Assembly (NCBI RefSeq): GCF_048266365.1
Contig: NZ_JBLWZP010000009.1
Coordinates: forward strand, 79,098 to 143,097
Direction: 5' to 3'
DNA: 64,000 nucleotides
Source: Galbibacter sp048266365
Lineage (GTDB): Bacteria > Bacteroidota > Bacteroidia > Flavobacteriales > Flavobacteriaceae
Part shown: positions 9,360 through 18,614 of the stretch, one piece after another
How the letters are laid out: each line of letters opens with the position of its first letter
How positions within the stretch are numbered: position 1 is the first letter of the stretch
Notes under the pieces: generated by a model
The model's database searches: none
What the model was told of the DNA's origin: nothing
The model's input: only the letters and a program-made list of their open reading frames with translations
Made by a program: the position numbers and the translations under genes

Positions 9360-10142
9360 AAACAGATAATTAAAATATTGATCTTTTAAAATATTGATTT
9401 GGTGGTAAATGTGTCTTTATATGGATGATTTCTTTTATAGCATCTTACGCTAATACTTCATTCTTACCGAGAATGGTACTAGATTTCCATTTTTAGGCGC
9501 ATATAATGACTAAAATACAAATAATTTCCAATCCACACTATTGCGCTGACCTTTTTGTCAAACTTTATTCTATGGGGGCTAAACCCGGATTTCACCAAGG
9601 ATTGACACATTATATATGTGAAGTTTACATTTAATAGGAATTTACGTTAATCGATAGTAGGGGTAGAACATCAGGAATCTTAAGTGATTAATTTATAGTT
9701 GGTGTTTTTTACAAGAATTAATCTCTTTAGTGAATAATGACGCGCAAATCTCATCGATAAGTTGGAATTTTTCAGGTATTATTGAGAGTTTCACCGACGA
9801 ATTAAAACCGTTAATCCTTGACTTGTAATTTGATCAAAAATTTGTACAGTTGTACAATAATAATTTACAAAACACTGGTTATCAACAATTAATAAATTAC
9901 AATTAATAGTCGTTTTACGTAATTAGGTTAGTCGTATTGATGAAACCGTATAGTCAATCCTTTGCTGAAACTAACACTTTGGGTGACATTTGCACCGAAT
10001 TTAATCAACGACCGAATCATGCCTACTACTGCACGTATTATTGACCAAAATGTCTAGAATATATGAATTATAGACGATTATTTTTAAGTCCCTCCAACCA
10101 ACCTGAACACATAGATAACGACTTGGTTATTAATAAAAGTAT
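9360..10142. other. 780-bp intergenic region upstream of the exopolysaccharide-like operon
   Basis: No protein-coding gene was seen on either strand. It holds a 13-bp direct repeat (TTAAAATATTGAT at 9370-9382 and 9386-9398) just upstream of the VOC gene, and a dyad at 9842-9857. A weak -7-like element (GACATTTG, near 9985) lies about 150 bases before the operon. The unusual length suggests a regulated promoter or long leader. Confidence 0.6.
9842..9857. promoter_or_regulatory. Inverted repeat, possible operator
   Basis: TTGTACA-GT-TGTACAA: perfect 7-base arms around a 2-base centre, typical in shape for a dimeric repressor site. It lies 285 bases upstream of the HEAT gene, and no T-run follows, so it is not a terminator. 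Which protein binds is unknown. Confidence 0.45.
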
Positions 10143-11297
10143 ATGGATTTTATGTTCTACATGAGTTATTATTGGAACTGGTTATCATCTCAGTTCACTG
10201 GGTACCCGATGGTCATTAAAACGACCATGGTTTTAGTAGGTGTATTACTATTGATGTATTGTTTTTCATTTTTTCGATTTTTTCGGACGCACAAAGTTAA
10301 AAGTAATTATCAGCGTACTAGGAACAATCAAGAAAGTCAATTGATTGATCGATTACAAAACATCTTATTTGACTCTAAAAATTTTAAAGAAAGTGAAATA
10401 GATCAACTCTTCAAAGAGGACAAGAACCTAGTTAGGAGAAATTATCAGAAGCGAGTATTTACCCATTTTATGGTGGATATGAGTGCTAGAGGACACGCAG
10501 ATCGCAACAAAATGAACCTTAATAATTACGTCATTGTTTTGGATTCTTTTGGGATTATCGACTTTTGGAACAAAATTTTGGGTGCTCGCAGTCCAAAGCT
10601 AAAACAAGAAGCTATACGAGCTTTAGATGATTTAAATGTGGGACTCTCTGGAGCTTCGATTCAGCAATCTGTTTACCACAAAAATGGGAACCTGAGAAAA
10701 AACGCTAGGGCGGCCATGATGAAATACAACATTAATGATCCGTATAAATTTTTGCAAGAGGGGTTTGACGCGGGTTTTAACGCCATGGATGAAATCCGCT
10801 TACATTATTTTCTAAGTGGACAAGCTGAACAAAGTGCCTTGCCGCAACTAATAAGTTGGGTGGATTCATCAGATACCAAATACCGATCGTTTTTGATCCG
10901 TGAAATAGGCTTCTTTAAACAAACAGGTAGTTGTGGAGCCCTATTGGAACTTTTTAAGACTGAAAACGATGTCTCAGTGAAATGTGAGATTGTTAAGGCT
11001 TTGGGTATCATGAAATATAGCTTGGCCAAGGGTGTTTTTATGGAAAGCTACGAGGTGTCACATAAATTGGTACAACGAAGCATTATAAAGTCCTTACCTA
11101 ATCTAGGAGGTATAGAAGTGCTAGACTTCCTAATTACGATTTATAATCAGACTTTCGACAGTGATACGAAGATGCAATTAGCCTACGCTATTGGTCAGTA
11201 TGGTACTCAAGGTAAATCACGTCTAAAGGCAGTAGTTGTTGACAGAAGTGAATTTGATCAAGCACTATATGCCCAAATCGATTATCAATTAAATTAA
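10143..11297 (+). CDS. HEAT-repeat protein with N-terminal membrane anchor
   Basis: A 384-residue protein with one strong membrane segment at about residues 24-45 and then a basic stretch (FFRTHKVK), so the rest is probably cytoplasmic. The soluble part is helical and contains HEAT-like repeats (for example KQEAIRALDDL, KCEIVKALGIM, KMQLAYAIGQYG), which usually bind protein partners. No enzyme motif was found. As the first gene of the operon, 88 bases ahead of the GT2 synthase, it may scaffold or control that synthase at the membrane, much as PgaD or Alg44 do in other systems. That role is inferred from position only. Confidence 0.82.
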   Translation: MDFMFYMSYYWNWLSSQFTGYPMVIKTTMVLVGVLLLMYCFSFFRFFRTHKVKSNYQRTRNNQESQLIDRLQNILFDSKNFKESEIDQLFKEDKNLVRRNYQKRVFTHFMVDMSARGHADRNKMNLNNYVIVLDSFGIIDFWNKILGARSPKLKQEAIRALDDLNVGLSGASIQQSVYHKNGNLRKNARAAMMKYNINDPYKFLQEGFDAGFNAMDEIRLHYFLSGQAEQSALPQLISWVDSSDTKYRSFLIREIGFFKQTGSCGALLELFKTENDVSVKCEIVKALGIMKYSLAKGVFMESYEVSHKLVQRSIIKSLPNLGGIEVLDFLITIYNQTFDSDTKMQLAYAIGQYGTQGKSRLKAVVVDRSEFDQALYAQIDYQLN

Positions 11298-11385
11298 CAC
11301 ACACTTTTGGGTTTGTTGATCTGCCTATTGTCGCATGGTTGTGGCGAAAGGGCGTAGGTTGATGCCTTTTTTTCAACACTAAGTT

Positions 11386-12831
11386 ATGGAAACCTTTTTT
11401 ACCTTTTATCAATACGTAATCTATTTCTATGCTACCGCTATTGCCCTAGTATATTGTAGCCTGGCTATACTAGCCTACTTCAACATTTTACGCAGTAAGC
11501 AAAGTTATAGCACTAAAGAGGAGCGGATCCTTAAAAAACATCCTGAGTTATCTCCAGGCATATCTATAGTTGCACCGGCTTTTAATGAAGAGGTGATTAT
11601 TATAGATAATGTAAGGACATTGTTGAACCTAGACTATCCCAATTTTGAGGTGGTGATTGTAAATGACGGAAGTAAAGATAGAACTTTGGAGTTGCTTATC
11701 GAACATTTTTCACTTACCCATGTGCCTTATGCCTATGTGAGTAAGGTGCCTTGTAAACCTGTAAAGCGTATTTTCCGTTCCACAGACCCCCGTTTTGAAC
11801 GATTGATAGTGGTCGACAAGATAAACGGTGGTACCAAATCGGATGCCATGAACGCTGGGGTTAACGTTGCCCAATACGATTATTTCATAAACACGGATGT
11901 AGATTGTTTGCTTGCAAAAGACACCTTGACTAAGGTTATTCTACCGGTGATGGATTCCGATGTTGAGGTAATTGCTGTCGGAGCTACCATGCGTATGTCA
12001 AACGGTTGTAGGGTTGAGAATGGAGAAATCACTGAAGTACGGCCACCAAGAGGGATTATCCCGACCTTTCAAGAAATTGAATATATGCGTTCCTATTTGG
12101 TCGCCAAGATGGGCTGGGCTAGGATCAATGCAGTGCCTAATGTTTCAGGAGGATTCGGATTGTTTAATAAAGATCTCGTGATTAATGCCGGTGGATTTGA
12201 TCCGCTCTCTCACGCCGAGGATCTCGACATGACCCTAAGGATAATTGCACACAAGCGTGACAATCATGAACAATACAGAATTGTACAGGTACCTGATACG
12301 CTCTGCTGGACAGAAGGACCACCAAGTCTCAAGGTATTCAGTCGTCAGCGAACCCGTTGGGGAAGAGGTTTGTTGCAAATCTTCTTCGTGCACCGAAAGT
12401 TCTTATTTAACCGCAAGTACGGCCGAATGGGATGGGTAATGATGCCCTACATCTTTATATTTGAGTTTCTAGCACCAATTATTGAGTTGTTTGGTCTGAT
12501 TTGTCTTTTTTATCTCCTTTGGACGCAGCAGGTAAACTTCAATACGTTTTGGTTGATGTTGAGTTATGTTTATCTTCTAGGGGCTTGTGTTTCCCTGATC
12601 ACTATTACTTATGATTTGACGGTTAAAAAACTATACAGCAGTATCTACGATTACTTTAAACTCATCGTATTTGCATCTCTTGAAGCCTTCATTTATCACC
12701 CTTTAATAGTGATGTTTACTCTTAGGGGCTATGTGCAGTTTCTAACTGGAAGAAATTTCAAATGGGGAGAAATGACACGACAAGGGCATTCCAATAATAA
12801 ACCTCAAAGTAAATTTCAGGTTAGCAAATAA
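11386..12831 (+). CDS. Processive family 2 glycosyltransferase (PgaC/BcsA-like polysaccharide synthase)
   Basis: A 481-residue membrane synthase that should polymerise a polysaccharide from a UDP-sugar at the cytoplasmic membrane. It has an N-terminal membrane segment (about 8-32) and the GT2 motifs: VNDGS with D94, the DxD in NTDVDC at 171-173, the base in HAEDLD (D279), and Q321RTRW325, the QxxRW mark of processive enzymes. Further membrane helices lie at about 350-380, 386-410 and 422-446. The length and pattern resemble N-acetylglucosaminyltransferases of the PgaC/IcaA type, but the sugar is not decided by the sequence. It sits between a HEAT membrane protein and a TPR/outer-membrane barrel, the layout expected for synthesis plus export. 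Confidence 0.9.
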   Translation: METFFTFYQYVIYFYATAIALVYCSLAILAYFNILRSKQSYSTKEERILKKHPELSPGISIVAPAFNEEVIIIDNVRTLLNLDYPNFEVVIVNDGSKDRTLELLIEHFSLTHVPYAYVSKVPCKPVKRIFRSTDPRFERLIVVDKINGGTKSDAMNAGVNVAQYDYFINTDVDCLLAKDTLTKVILPVMDSDVEVIAVGATMRMSNGCRVENGEITEVRPPRGIIPTFQEIEYMRSYLVAKMGWARINAVPNVSGGFGLFNKDLVINAGGFDPLSHAEDLDMTLRIIAHKRDNHEQYRIVQVPDTLCWTEGPPSLKVFSRQRTRWGRGLLQIFFVHRKFLFNRKYGRMGWVMMPYIFIFEFLAPIIELFGLICLFYLLWTQQVNFNTFWLMLSYVYLLGACVSLITITYDLTVKKLYSSIYDYFKLIVFASLEAFIYHPLIVMFTLRGYVQFLTGRNFKWGEMTRQGHSNNKPQSKFQVSK

Positions 12832-12846
12832 AATACAAAACAAGTG

Positions 12847-15708
12847 ATGGTATCAATAAAAGAATTAGGAACGAGATTGCCTCTCTTTAAGATTTACTCC
12901 CTTATGGAGCTTTCAATAAAAGTGTTGATTGTCCGATTATTGCTGCTTGGTGTTGTGGTGCCCTATAACCTTAGTGCACAAACTGAAATCGTCATAAGTG
13001 ATAAGAGTGCTGTGGTAAGACAAATCAACCAGCTGTATGCAGATGGAAATTGGGAAAAGGGTAAAGAGCGTGTCCTTGAAAACCTAAATAAGTATCCTAA
13101 GGACTCTGATATGCAAATGCTACTCGGGAAATATTACCTACATCACAAGGATTATGATAAGGCTCGTCTAGAACTCAATCGGTCAATACGATACAATGGG
13201 GAAAATGTCGATTCTAGACATTTACTAGTCACCGTTGAGACGGAAACCGAGCGATATTCTAGTGCCATATGTTATGTCAATGAGCTTCTAGAGGTCAATC
13301 CTTATTGGAAGGGTCTGTGGCGAAAAAAAATAGGATTATATCGCAAGCAAGGTAATACCGTAGAGGCTGATCGATTGCAAAAGAGGATCAATCAGATATT
13401 TCCAAATGACAGTGTCCTTAAAAATGATTACCTCTACCAATTGGAAATCCAAGCCGAAGCAAATAGAACTGCTGGAGATATAGATAAAGCGATTCTGCTT
13501 CGTAAGGAACTGGTAATGGAAAGTCCAGAAAACATTAATAACTATGTCAATGCAGCGAATGATTATCTCAAAACAGGTGATCAAGAGGGTGCATTAGCTT
13601 TTGTAGAACGAGGTTTGGTTCGCTTTCCTGAAAATGAGCTTCTCATCGATAAAAAAACAGGGATTCTCGCTCAGCAATACCGCTATAATGAGCTTCTAAA
13701 GTTTTTACAACGCAATGGGAGCAACCAGCAATACTATTATTATTTGCAACAGGCAGCTAGAGATGCTAAAGATAAAGAACCGATAACCTTATACGGTAAA
13801 ATTATGACTGCCAAACCAGGGGATAGGGAGGCCTTCAATTATATGTTTAATGATGCGATTAGAAATCAACAATATCAGGAGGCATTACATGTTCTAAAGG
13901 ATCATCAAAGCGCAAGAGGCAACTCCAAAAACTTGGTTTTAAAGGAAATGATGCTCTACAATAAGATGGGAAACAACGAGGATGAAAAACGCTTGGCAGA
14001 AGAACTCTTTACACGGTTTCCAAATGATTTGAGCGTGCGAGAGACCTATGTCAATGCCATGTATCGCAACGCGAAGATAAAAATGGAGGCTGAGGACTAT
14101 CGCCAGGCCATCGTCTATTTAAAGCAAGTGGTACGGTACGCAGAAGCCCAGTTGAAAGCTGTGGCACAAAACTCCTTGTATAATGCCTATCTCGCAGAGG
14201 GCGACTATAGGAATGCTATGGGTGTATTGGATGCTGTTGCAATAGACAAAAACACCCCGCAATTGGAGGTGAAACGCGCTGATCTATACCTCCAGCAAAA
14301 AGACTATTTACGGGCCTTTACTTCCTATGAAAAGGCTATTGTAATGACTGATGATAATCAGAAGGCTGTATACCTTGGTGGATTTGCTGATATGGCTCAG
14401 CAGGTAATTAGTAATCTAAACAAAGATTTTAGGTATGACGATGCTCTGTATTTTGCAGAACTCTGGCTGGATAATGATCCTAGCAATGAGAGTGCGTTGG
14501 TATATGCAGTAAACTTGGCTCATAGGACCAATAAGCTAGATAAGATGCGTAGCTATGTAGAGCAAGCTGGTAACTATCACCCAGAAAGTATCTTCTTTAA
14601 GATCAAATTGGCTGAGCTCCAAATCAAGGATGCTGATCTGAATACCTATGAGAGGGTATACCAAAGTTTGCTTTCGGAGTTAAAAGCGAATCCTTATCAC
14701 GAGATGCTGATAAAAGCATTTTCCCAGACCACCACAGATTACAGTCTTGCACTGATCCAGGAAAAGCAGTCTAAAACCGCATTGGATAAAATTAATACAG
14801 CTATTGGCTATGAGCCGAGCAGTAAGCCTTTGAATTACACAAAAGGATTGGTGTACGAAAAACTAAAGCAGTATGATTCTGCCTATTATTACCAGGCATT
14901 CTATGAGCCATCGGATATGGAACGCTTAGAGTTTAAAAGTCATTTGAATTACCTTCAAAACAAAACCCATAAAAACCAGGTGGTGCTTTCCCACTTTCGA
15001 AGCCGTAATCAAAACAACACCTCTACAAGTAATTCAATTTCATCTGTAGGCTATAGTCGTTTAGAAGGAAAAAATACCTACACGGGAAGAATTTCTTATA
15101 CCGGTAGAACGATTGGAAGGGGGCTTCAGATCCAAGGAGAATGGTTAAGGGAATGGAGCGAGCGAACATCAAGCCTGATTAACGTCGCCTGGTCAAATAA
15201 TTTCTTTCCTAATGTAAATGCAAACGCTTCCCTGTACAGGTATTATGAGATTCTTGGTGGACTAAAGTTCGAACTAGGTGTAGGGTATAGGTCTTTCCGT
15301 GATCAGCAACCAGCTGAAGGTATAAGTGATCTGGAGATGTACAATGCCGTTTTTGGGGTGACAAAGGAGTTGGAGAGATTTCGTTTAAATACAAAGTACC
15401 ACCAATTCTACTTAGATGGAACTTTACTTTACAATCTATCGTTGGACGCAAGGCATTATTTCACTTCTTATAACGGTTACATCATGGCTGTGGCAAGCAT
15501 AGGTTCAGCACCTGATGTAGAGCTGATAAACTATCAGCTGTATGCGGCCTATGCTGTGCCAAATAGTATGATTGGTGCAGGGTTTGGTCATACGATCTAT
15601 AAAAATATTTCTGGATCCATATTGGGTAGTGTAAATAACTATAGAATTTCAGATCAGCAATATGGCAATTTGCTCAATCTGTATGTGCAGCTAAATATTT
15701 TGTTCTAA
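12847..15708 (+). CDS. TPR protein with C-terminal outer-membrane beta-barrel (YaiO-like), likely polysaccharide exporter
   Basis: About 953 residues. The signal peptide is clearest if translation starts at ATG 12904 (ending at NLSAQ); 12847 is the longer ATG choice. Residues of about 60-700 form many TPR-like helix pairs. The last 220 residues, after a Ser/Asn-rich linker, form alternating aromatic strands ending in Phe (LNLYVQLNILF), an outer-membrane barrel of YaiO type. The plan of periplasmic TPR plus a C-terminal pore is that of PgaA, the poly-GlcNAc porin. It starts 15 bases after the GT2 stop and ends one base before the DUF4838 gene, so the operon is tight. Confidence 0.87.
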   Translation: MVSIKELGTRLPLFKIYSLMELSIKVLIVRLLLLGVVVPYNLSAQTEIVISDKSAVVRQINQLYADGNWEKGKERVLENLNKYPKDSDMQMLLGKYYLHHKDYDKARLELNRSIRYNGENVDSRHLLVTVETETERYSSAICYVNELLEVNPYWKGLWRKKIGLYRKQGNTVEADRLQKRINQIFPNDSVLKNDYLYQLEIQAEANRTAGDIDKAILLRKELVMESPENINNYVNAANDYLKTGDQEGALAFVERGLVRFPENELLIDKKTGILAQQYRYNELLKFLQRNGSNQQYYYYLQQAARDAKDKEPITLYGKIMTAKPGDREAFNYMFNDAIRNQQYQEALHVLKDHQSARGNSKNLVLKEMMLYNKMGNNEDEKRLAEELFTRFPNDLSVRETYVNAMYRNAKIKMEAEDYRQAIVYLKQVVRYAEAQLKAVAQNSLYNAYLAEGDYRNAMGVLDAVAIDKNTPQLEVKRADLYLQQKDYLRAFTSYEKAIVMTDDNQKAVYLGGFADMAQQVISNLNKDFRYDDALYFAELWLDNDPSNESALVYAVNLAHRTNKLDKMRSYVEQAGNYHPESIFFKIKLAELQIKDADLNTYERVYQSLLSELKANPYHEMLIKAFSQTTTDYSLALIQEKQSKTALDKINTAIGYEPSSKPLNYTKGLVYEKLKQYDSAYYYQAFYEPSDMERLEFKSHLNYLQNKTHKNQVVLSHFRSRNQNNTSTSNSISSVGYSRLEGKNTYTGRISYTGRTIGRGLQIQGEWLREWSERTSSLINVAWSNNFFPNVNANASLYRYYEILGGLKFELGVGYRSFRDQQPAEGISDLEMYNAVFGVTKELERFRLNTKYHQFYLDGTLLYNLSLDARHYFTSYNGYIMAVASIGSAPDVELINYQLYAAYAVPNSMIGAGFGHTIYKNISGSILGSVNNYRISDQQYGNLLNLYVQLNILF

Positions 15709-15709
15709 T

Positions 15710-17815
15710 ATGAGAACTAGATTACTTCTCTGTATGCTGCTAGGGTGTTTTCACTGGGGTATCAATGCCCAAGGACTTACGTATAGTATTGGCGGTGCTG
15801 AGGATAACTTGAGCCGACAATGGGCGACGTATCTATACAATCATCTTAACAAGAGAAGTACAGACAAATCTAAGGTGTTACGATCAGATGATCTCATTAG
15901 CTCACATGCGGACAAAAAATTACACCTGGAGGTGGATCCAGAACTGGAATACGATTATTGTTTTTCCAAGAAAGGAGATGCTCTAAGGCTACGTGTAAAA
16001 AATAAACAAGTAATGCTATTTGTAACCTACCAGCTCATTGAGAGTATCGGTCAAACTGATCCTAATATTATCGTCCAAGACCTTCCACCTGCATTTATAA
16101 ACTTTAGCGATCAATGTCGAAGCTTTGATTTTGGCTATCGCGAACCGCATTTAGAACCCAATACCGACGCCGAATATGCTGCTGTTTTGGGAGCGAATAA
16201 CCTTGATGATAATTGGGGCATATGGGGCCATAATTTACATAAGGTACTTGTCGAAGATCCAGCGATTTACGCCCGAGTTGACGGTGCTTCTAATAAGCAG
16301 CAGTATTGCTTTTCTTCCTTGGCGCTGTATGGGCAACTTAAGCAGTATATAGGTGAACAATTCGGAGATGGCAGGAAAAAACCATATTGGTTTATGATTG
16401 CACCTAATGATAACGATTTGGTGTGCTTATGTGAACAATGTCTTGAATTGGGAAATACGAACCAGTCGGCTACCCCTGCAGTAGGGTATTTGGTAAATAA
16501 GTTGGCTAATGAATATCCAGAACACCATTTTTTCACTCTGGCCTATAGAACCACTCAGAAGGCTCCTCAAGACACTTGGGTAGCAAATACGGGGGTGTTT
16601 TTTACCACTATAGACTTGCCAAAAGGAATCACCTTGGAGGGGGTACCAAAATTTTATAAATGGAAAAAAGAACTTGGGGATTGGAGAGAAATGGCATCTC
16701 AAATTTATCTCTGGGATTATATCTCAAACTTCGATGATTACCTCAGTCCATTGCCAATTCTCAAAGGGTTTCAACTACAGTTAGCTAGCTATAAGAAAGC
16801 TGGAGTCAATGGCATGTTTTTGAACGGTAGTGGCTATGATTACTCTCCCTTTGATGATGTGAAAACCTATGTGCTGTCTGCTTTGATGATTGACAAGGAT
16901 GTAGATGTGGAGATTCTTGTGAGCAGGTATTTGGATAAATTTTATCCAAAATCTTCACAGTTGTTGATAAATTATTACCTCGAACTCGAAGATCAATACG
17001 CAGAAATTAATACACCCTGGCCTTTGTATGGAGGTTTCGATCAGATTGCACACACCTATCTCCATACCGATCAATTTGTATGTTTCTACAAGGCCCTTAT
17101 TGCATTACTTCCACAAACCTCAGGTGCAGAACACCTCAGTTTAGACAAATTGATAACCGCATTAAGTTATACGCGATTACAGATAGCTTATCATCAAGAT
17201 TTAGGTGAACAAGGTGGACTTGTAAGTATAGCGAATCAATTACATCTAAAATCTGAAACTAAAGAAGTTATAGAACGATTAAAACGCCACGGGAAATATA
17301 AGGACATGACGAATTATCGTGAAGTTTATGGGAGCCTTCACACCTATATTGATCAATGGGAGAAATTGGAACAGCATGGGCTGGAACCCAATTTAATATC
17401 ACAAGGGGACATTTCTTTTGTGTCTGCCGCTGATCAAGCTTATCAAGATGCTAGCCTACTTTACGATGGGTTAGGCGGATTTGTGTCAGACTATCACCAA
17501 GGTTGGGTAATCAATAGAGGTGATCCATGGGAGCTCGCAGTTCAACTTCCCAGTGGGGCTTCATCAAGAGTTCTGGAGATGCGTTTTTTAAATATTCCTA
17601 AACACGGGATATTAGCACCGGAGCAGGTTAAAATCAGTGATGGTGACCAATTATTGTACACTTTAGTTCCTATAAAGCTTACAGAATCCTTATATCGTAT
17701 TCGGGTAGCGGTAGATTTTCCTAAAAAAACAACAGCAGTGCGGATCAGTATATTCAAAAGCAAAGTTGAGGGTAAATCAACCGTGGCCTTAGATGAGATA
17801 AAACTTATAAAGTAA
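15710..17815 (+). CDS. DUF4838 glycoside-hydrolase-like secreted protein
   Basis: A 701-residue exported protein (signal peptide to about residue 20, ending INAQ). The central part matches the DUF4838 pattern: a WGIWGHN block at 169-175, then APNDND at 231-236 followed by a cysteine cluster (C239, C241, C244), then LAYRTT and YLWDYISNFDDYLSP. DUF4838 is thought to be a TIM-barrel hydrolase-like fold related to alpha-glucuronidases and hexosaminidases; its chemistry is not well established. The final 130 residues look like a beta-sandwich carbohydrate-binding module. It occupies the operon place that PgaB (deacetylase/hydrolase) has in pga operons, so it may trim or modify the exported polymer. 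Its start is one base after the preceding stop. Confidence 0.82.
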   Translation: MRTRLLLCMLLGCFHWGINAQGLTYSIGGAEDNLSRQWATYLYNHLNKRSTDKSKVLRSDDLISSHADKKLHLEVDPELEYDYCFSKKGDALRLRVKNKQVMLFVTYQLIESIGQTDPNIIVQDLPPAFINFSDQCRSFDFGYREPHLEPNTDAEYAAVLGANNLDDNWGIWGHNLHKVLVEDPAIYARVDGASNKQQYCFSSLALYGQLKQYIGEQFGDGRKKPYWFMIAPNDNDLVCLCEQCLELGNTNQSATPAVGYLVNKLANEYPEHHFFTLAYRTTQKAPQDTWVANTGVFFTTIDLPKGITLEGVPKFYKWKKELGDWREMASQIYLWDYISNFDDYLSPLPILKGFQLQLASYKKAGVNGMFLNGSGYDYSPFDDVKTYVLSALMIDKDVDVEILVSRYLDKFYPKSSQLLINYYLELEDQYAEINTPWPLYGGFDQIAHTYLHTDQFVCFYKALIALLPQTSGAEHLSLDKLITALSYTRLQIAYHQDLGEQGGLVSIANQLHLKSETKEVIERLKRHGKYKDMTNYREVYGSLHTYIDQWEKLEQHGLEPNLISQGDISFVSAADQAYQDASLLYDGLGGFVSDYHQGWVINRGDPWELAVQLPSGASSRVLEMRFLNIPKHGILAPEQVKISDGDQLLYTLVPIKLTESLYRIRVAVDFPKKTTAVRISIFKSKVEGKSTVALDEIKLIK

Positions 17816-17839
17816 ATACCAATTATAAATGTAGTAGTT

Positions 17840-18358
17840 ATGAAAACAAAAATGTGGTTATTGATATCTGTCTTTTTATTGGCATTATCCGCTTGTGGCA
17901 CGGATATCAAAAATCGAAAAACCTCCATAGAAATAGTTGACAATAATAGACATTATTGGCCCATATTGACCGGGCAGGAGTTGGAGGTTGTTTTCTTTAT
18001 CAAGAACACTGGAGAATTCCCACTAATTATCGATGAGGTTATTACTTCCTGTGGGTGTCTACATCTATCAGATAAATCTACATTGGGTTTTGTTCCCAGA
18101 GGGGAAACAGGAGTGCTGAGGTTGAATTACGATAGTAAAAAGAATGTGGGCTTTGTAAAGCATTATATAACGCTCTACGGCAATTTTGAGACTCATGATA
18201 CCAAGGAAGCTATATTTGATATTAACATCGTCCCTGACGCCTTATACACTAAAGATTATGAAGAACTGTACTTCGAAGAGCAGCGAAGAGCAGGGAATAT
18301 TAAAAGAATGGTCGATGGTCAAGAAAACAATAAAGGGTATTACCTTGATAAATCATAA
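17840..18358 (+). CDS. DUF1573-family lipoprotein
   Basis: A 172-residue predicted lipoprotein (lipobox LSAC, cysteine 19). The mature part matches DUF1573, an immunoglobulin-like beta-sandwich common in Bacteroidota, with VVFFIKNTGEFPL and the hallmark SCGC motif. No enzyme activity is known for the family. It is the last gene of the exopolysaccharide-like operon, 24 bases after the DUF4838 gene, and is convergent with the peptidase pair. A part in anchoring or assembling the polymer machinery is plausible but unsupported beyond position. Confidence 0.85.
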   Translation: MKTKMWLLISVFLLALSACGTDIKNRKTSIEIVDNNRHYWPILTGQELEVVFFIKNTGEFPLIIDEVITSCGCLHLSDKSTLGFVPRGETGVLRLNYDSKKNVGFVKHYITLYGNFETHDTKEAIFDINIVPDALYTKDYEELYFEEQRRAGNIKRMVDGQENNKGYYLDKS

Positions 18359-18384
18359 TTTAAAAGGTCGGCTTTTCCCTGGAC

Positions 18385-18600
18385 TTAGGTGGTTCTCAAT
18401 ATTCCGCTTCGCTGAACTCTTATGATTACTCCATCTATGAGCTCTGGTAGCTGTTTACGAACAGAATCTACATCGCCTATTACCGAAATGATAATCCCTA
18501 TGGTGCTGTTTTCTACTTTGCCCACACCAATAGCAACGACCTCTGGAATAGCCATCCAGTCATGTTCGTACCTTTGTTTTATTGTAATTACATCATTCAT
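18385..18600 (-). CDS. Stand-alone homologue of the N-terminal domain of the adjacent peptidase
   Basis: A 71-residue protein with no signal peptide. Its layout parallels residues of about 14-82 of the upstream peptidase: a VVAIGVGKV element matches VIATGIGYKV, a strand with IIISV matches CIICSV, and a GVIIRVQRSG end matches GVLTDIKPVG. Such a ferredoxin-like alpha/beta module often acts as a pro-domain. It starts 14 bases after the peptidase stop and is clearly co-transcribed. It could be a separate inhibitor or folding partner in trans. The short length leaves some doubt, but the matched pattern makes it a real gene. Confidence 0.75.
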   Translation of the reverse strand: MNDVITIKQRYEHDWMAIPEVVAIGVGKVENSTIGIIISVIGDVDSVRKQLPELIDGVIIRVQRSGILRTT

Positions 18601-18614
18601 AGGGCTGCTGGTTT

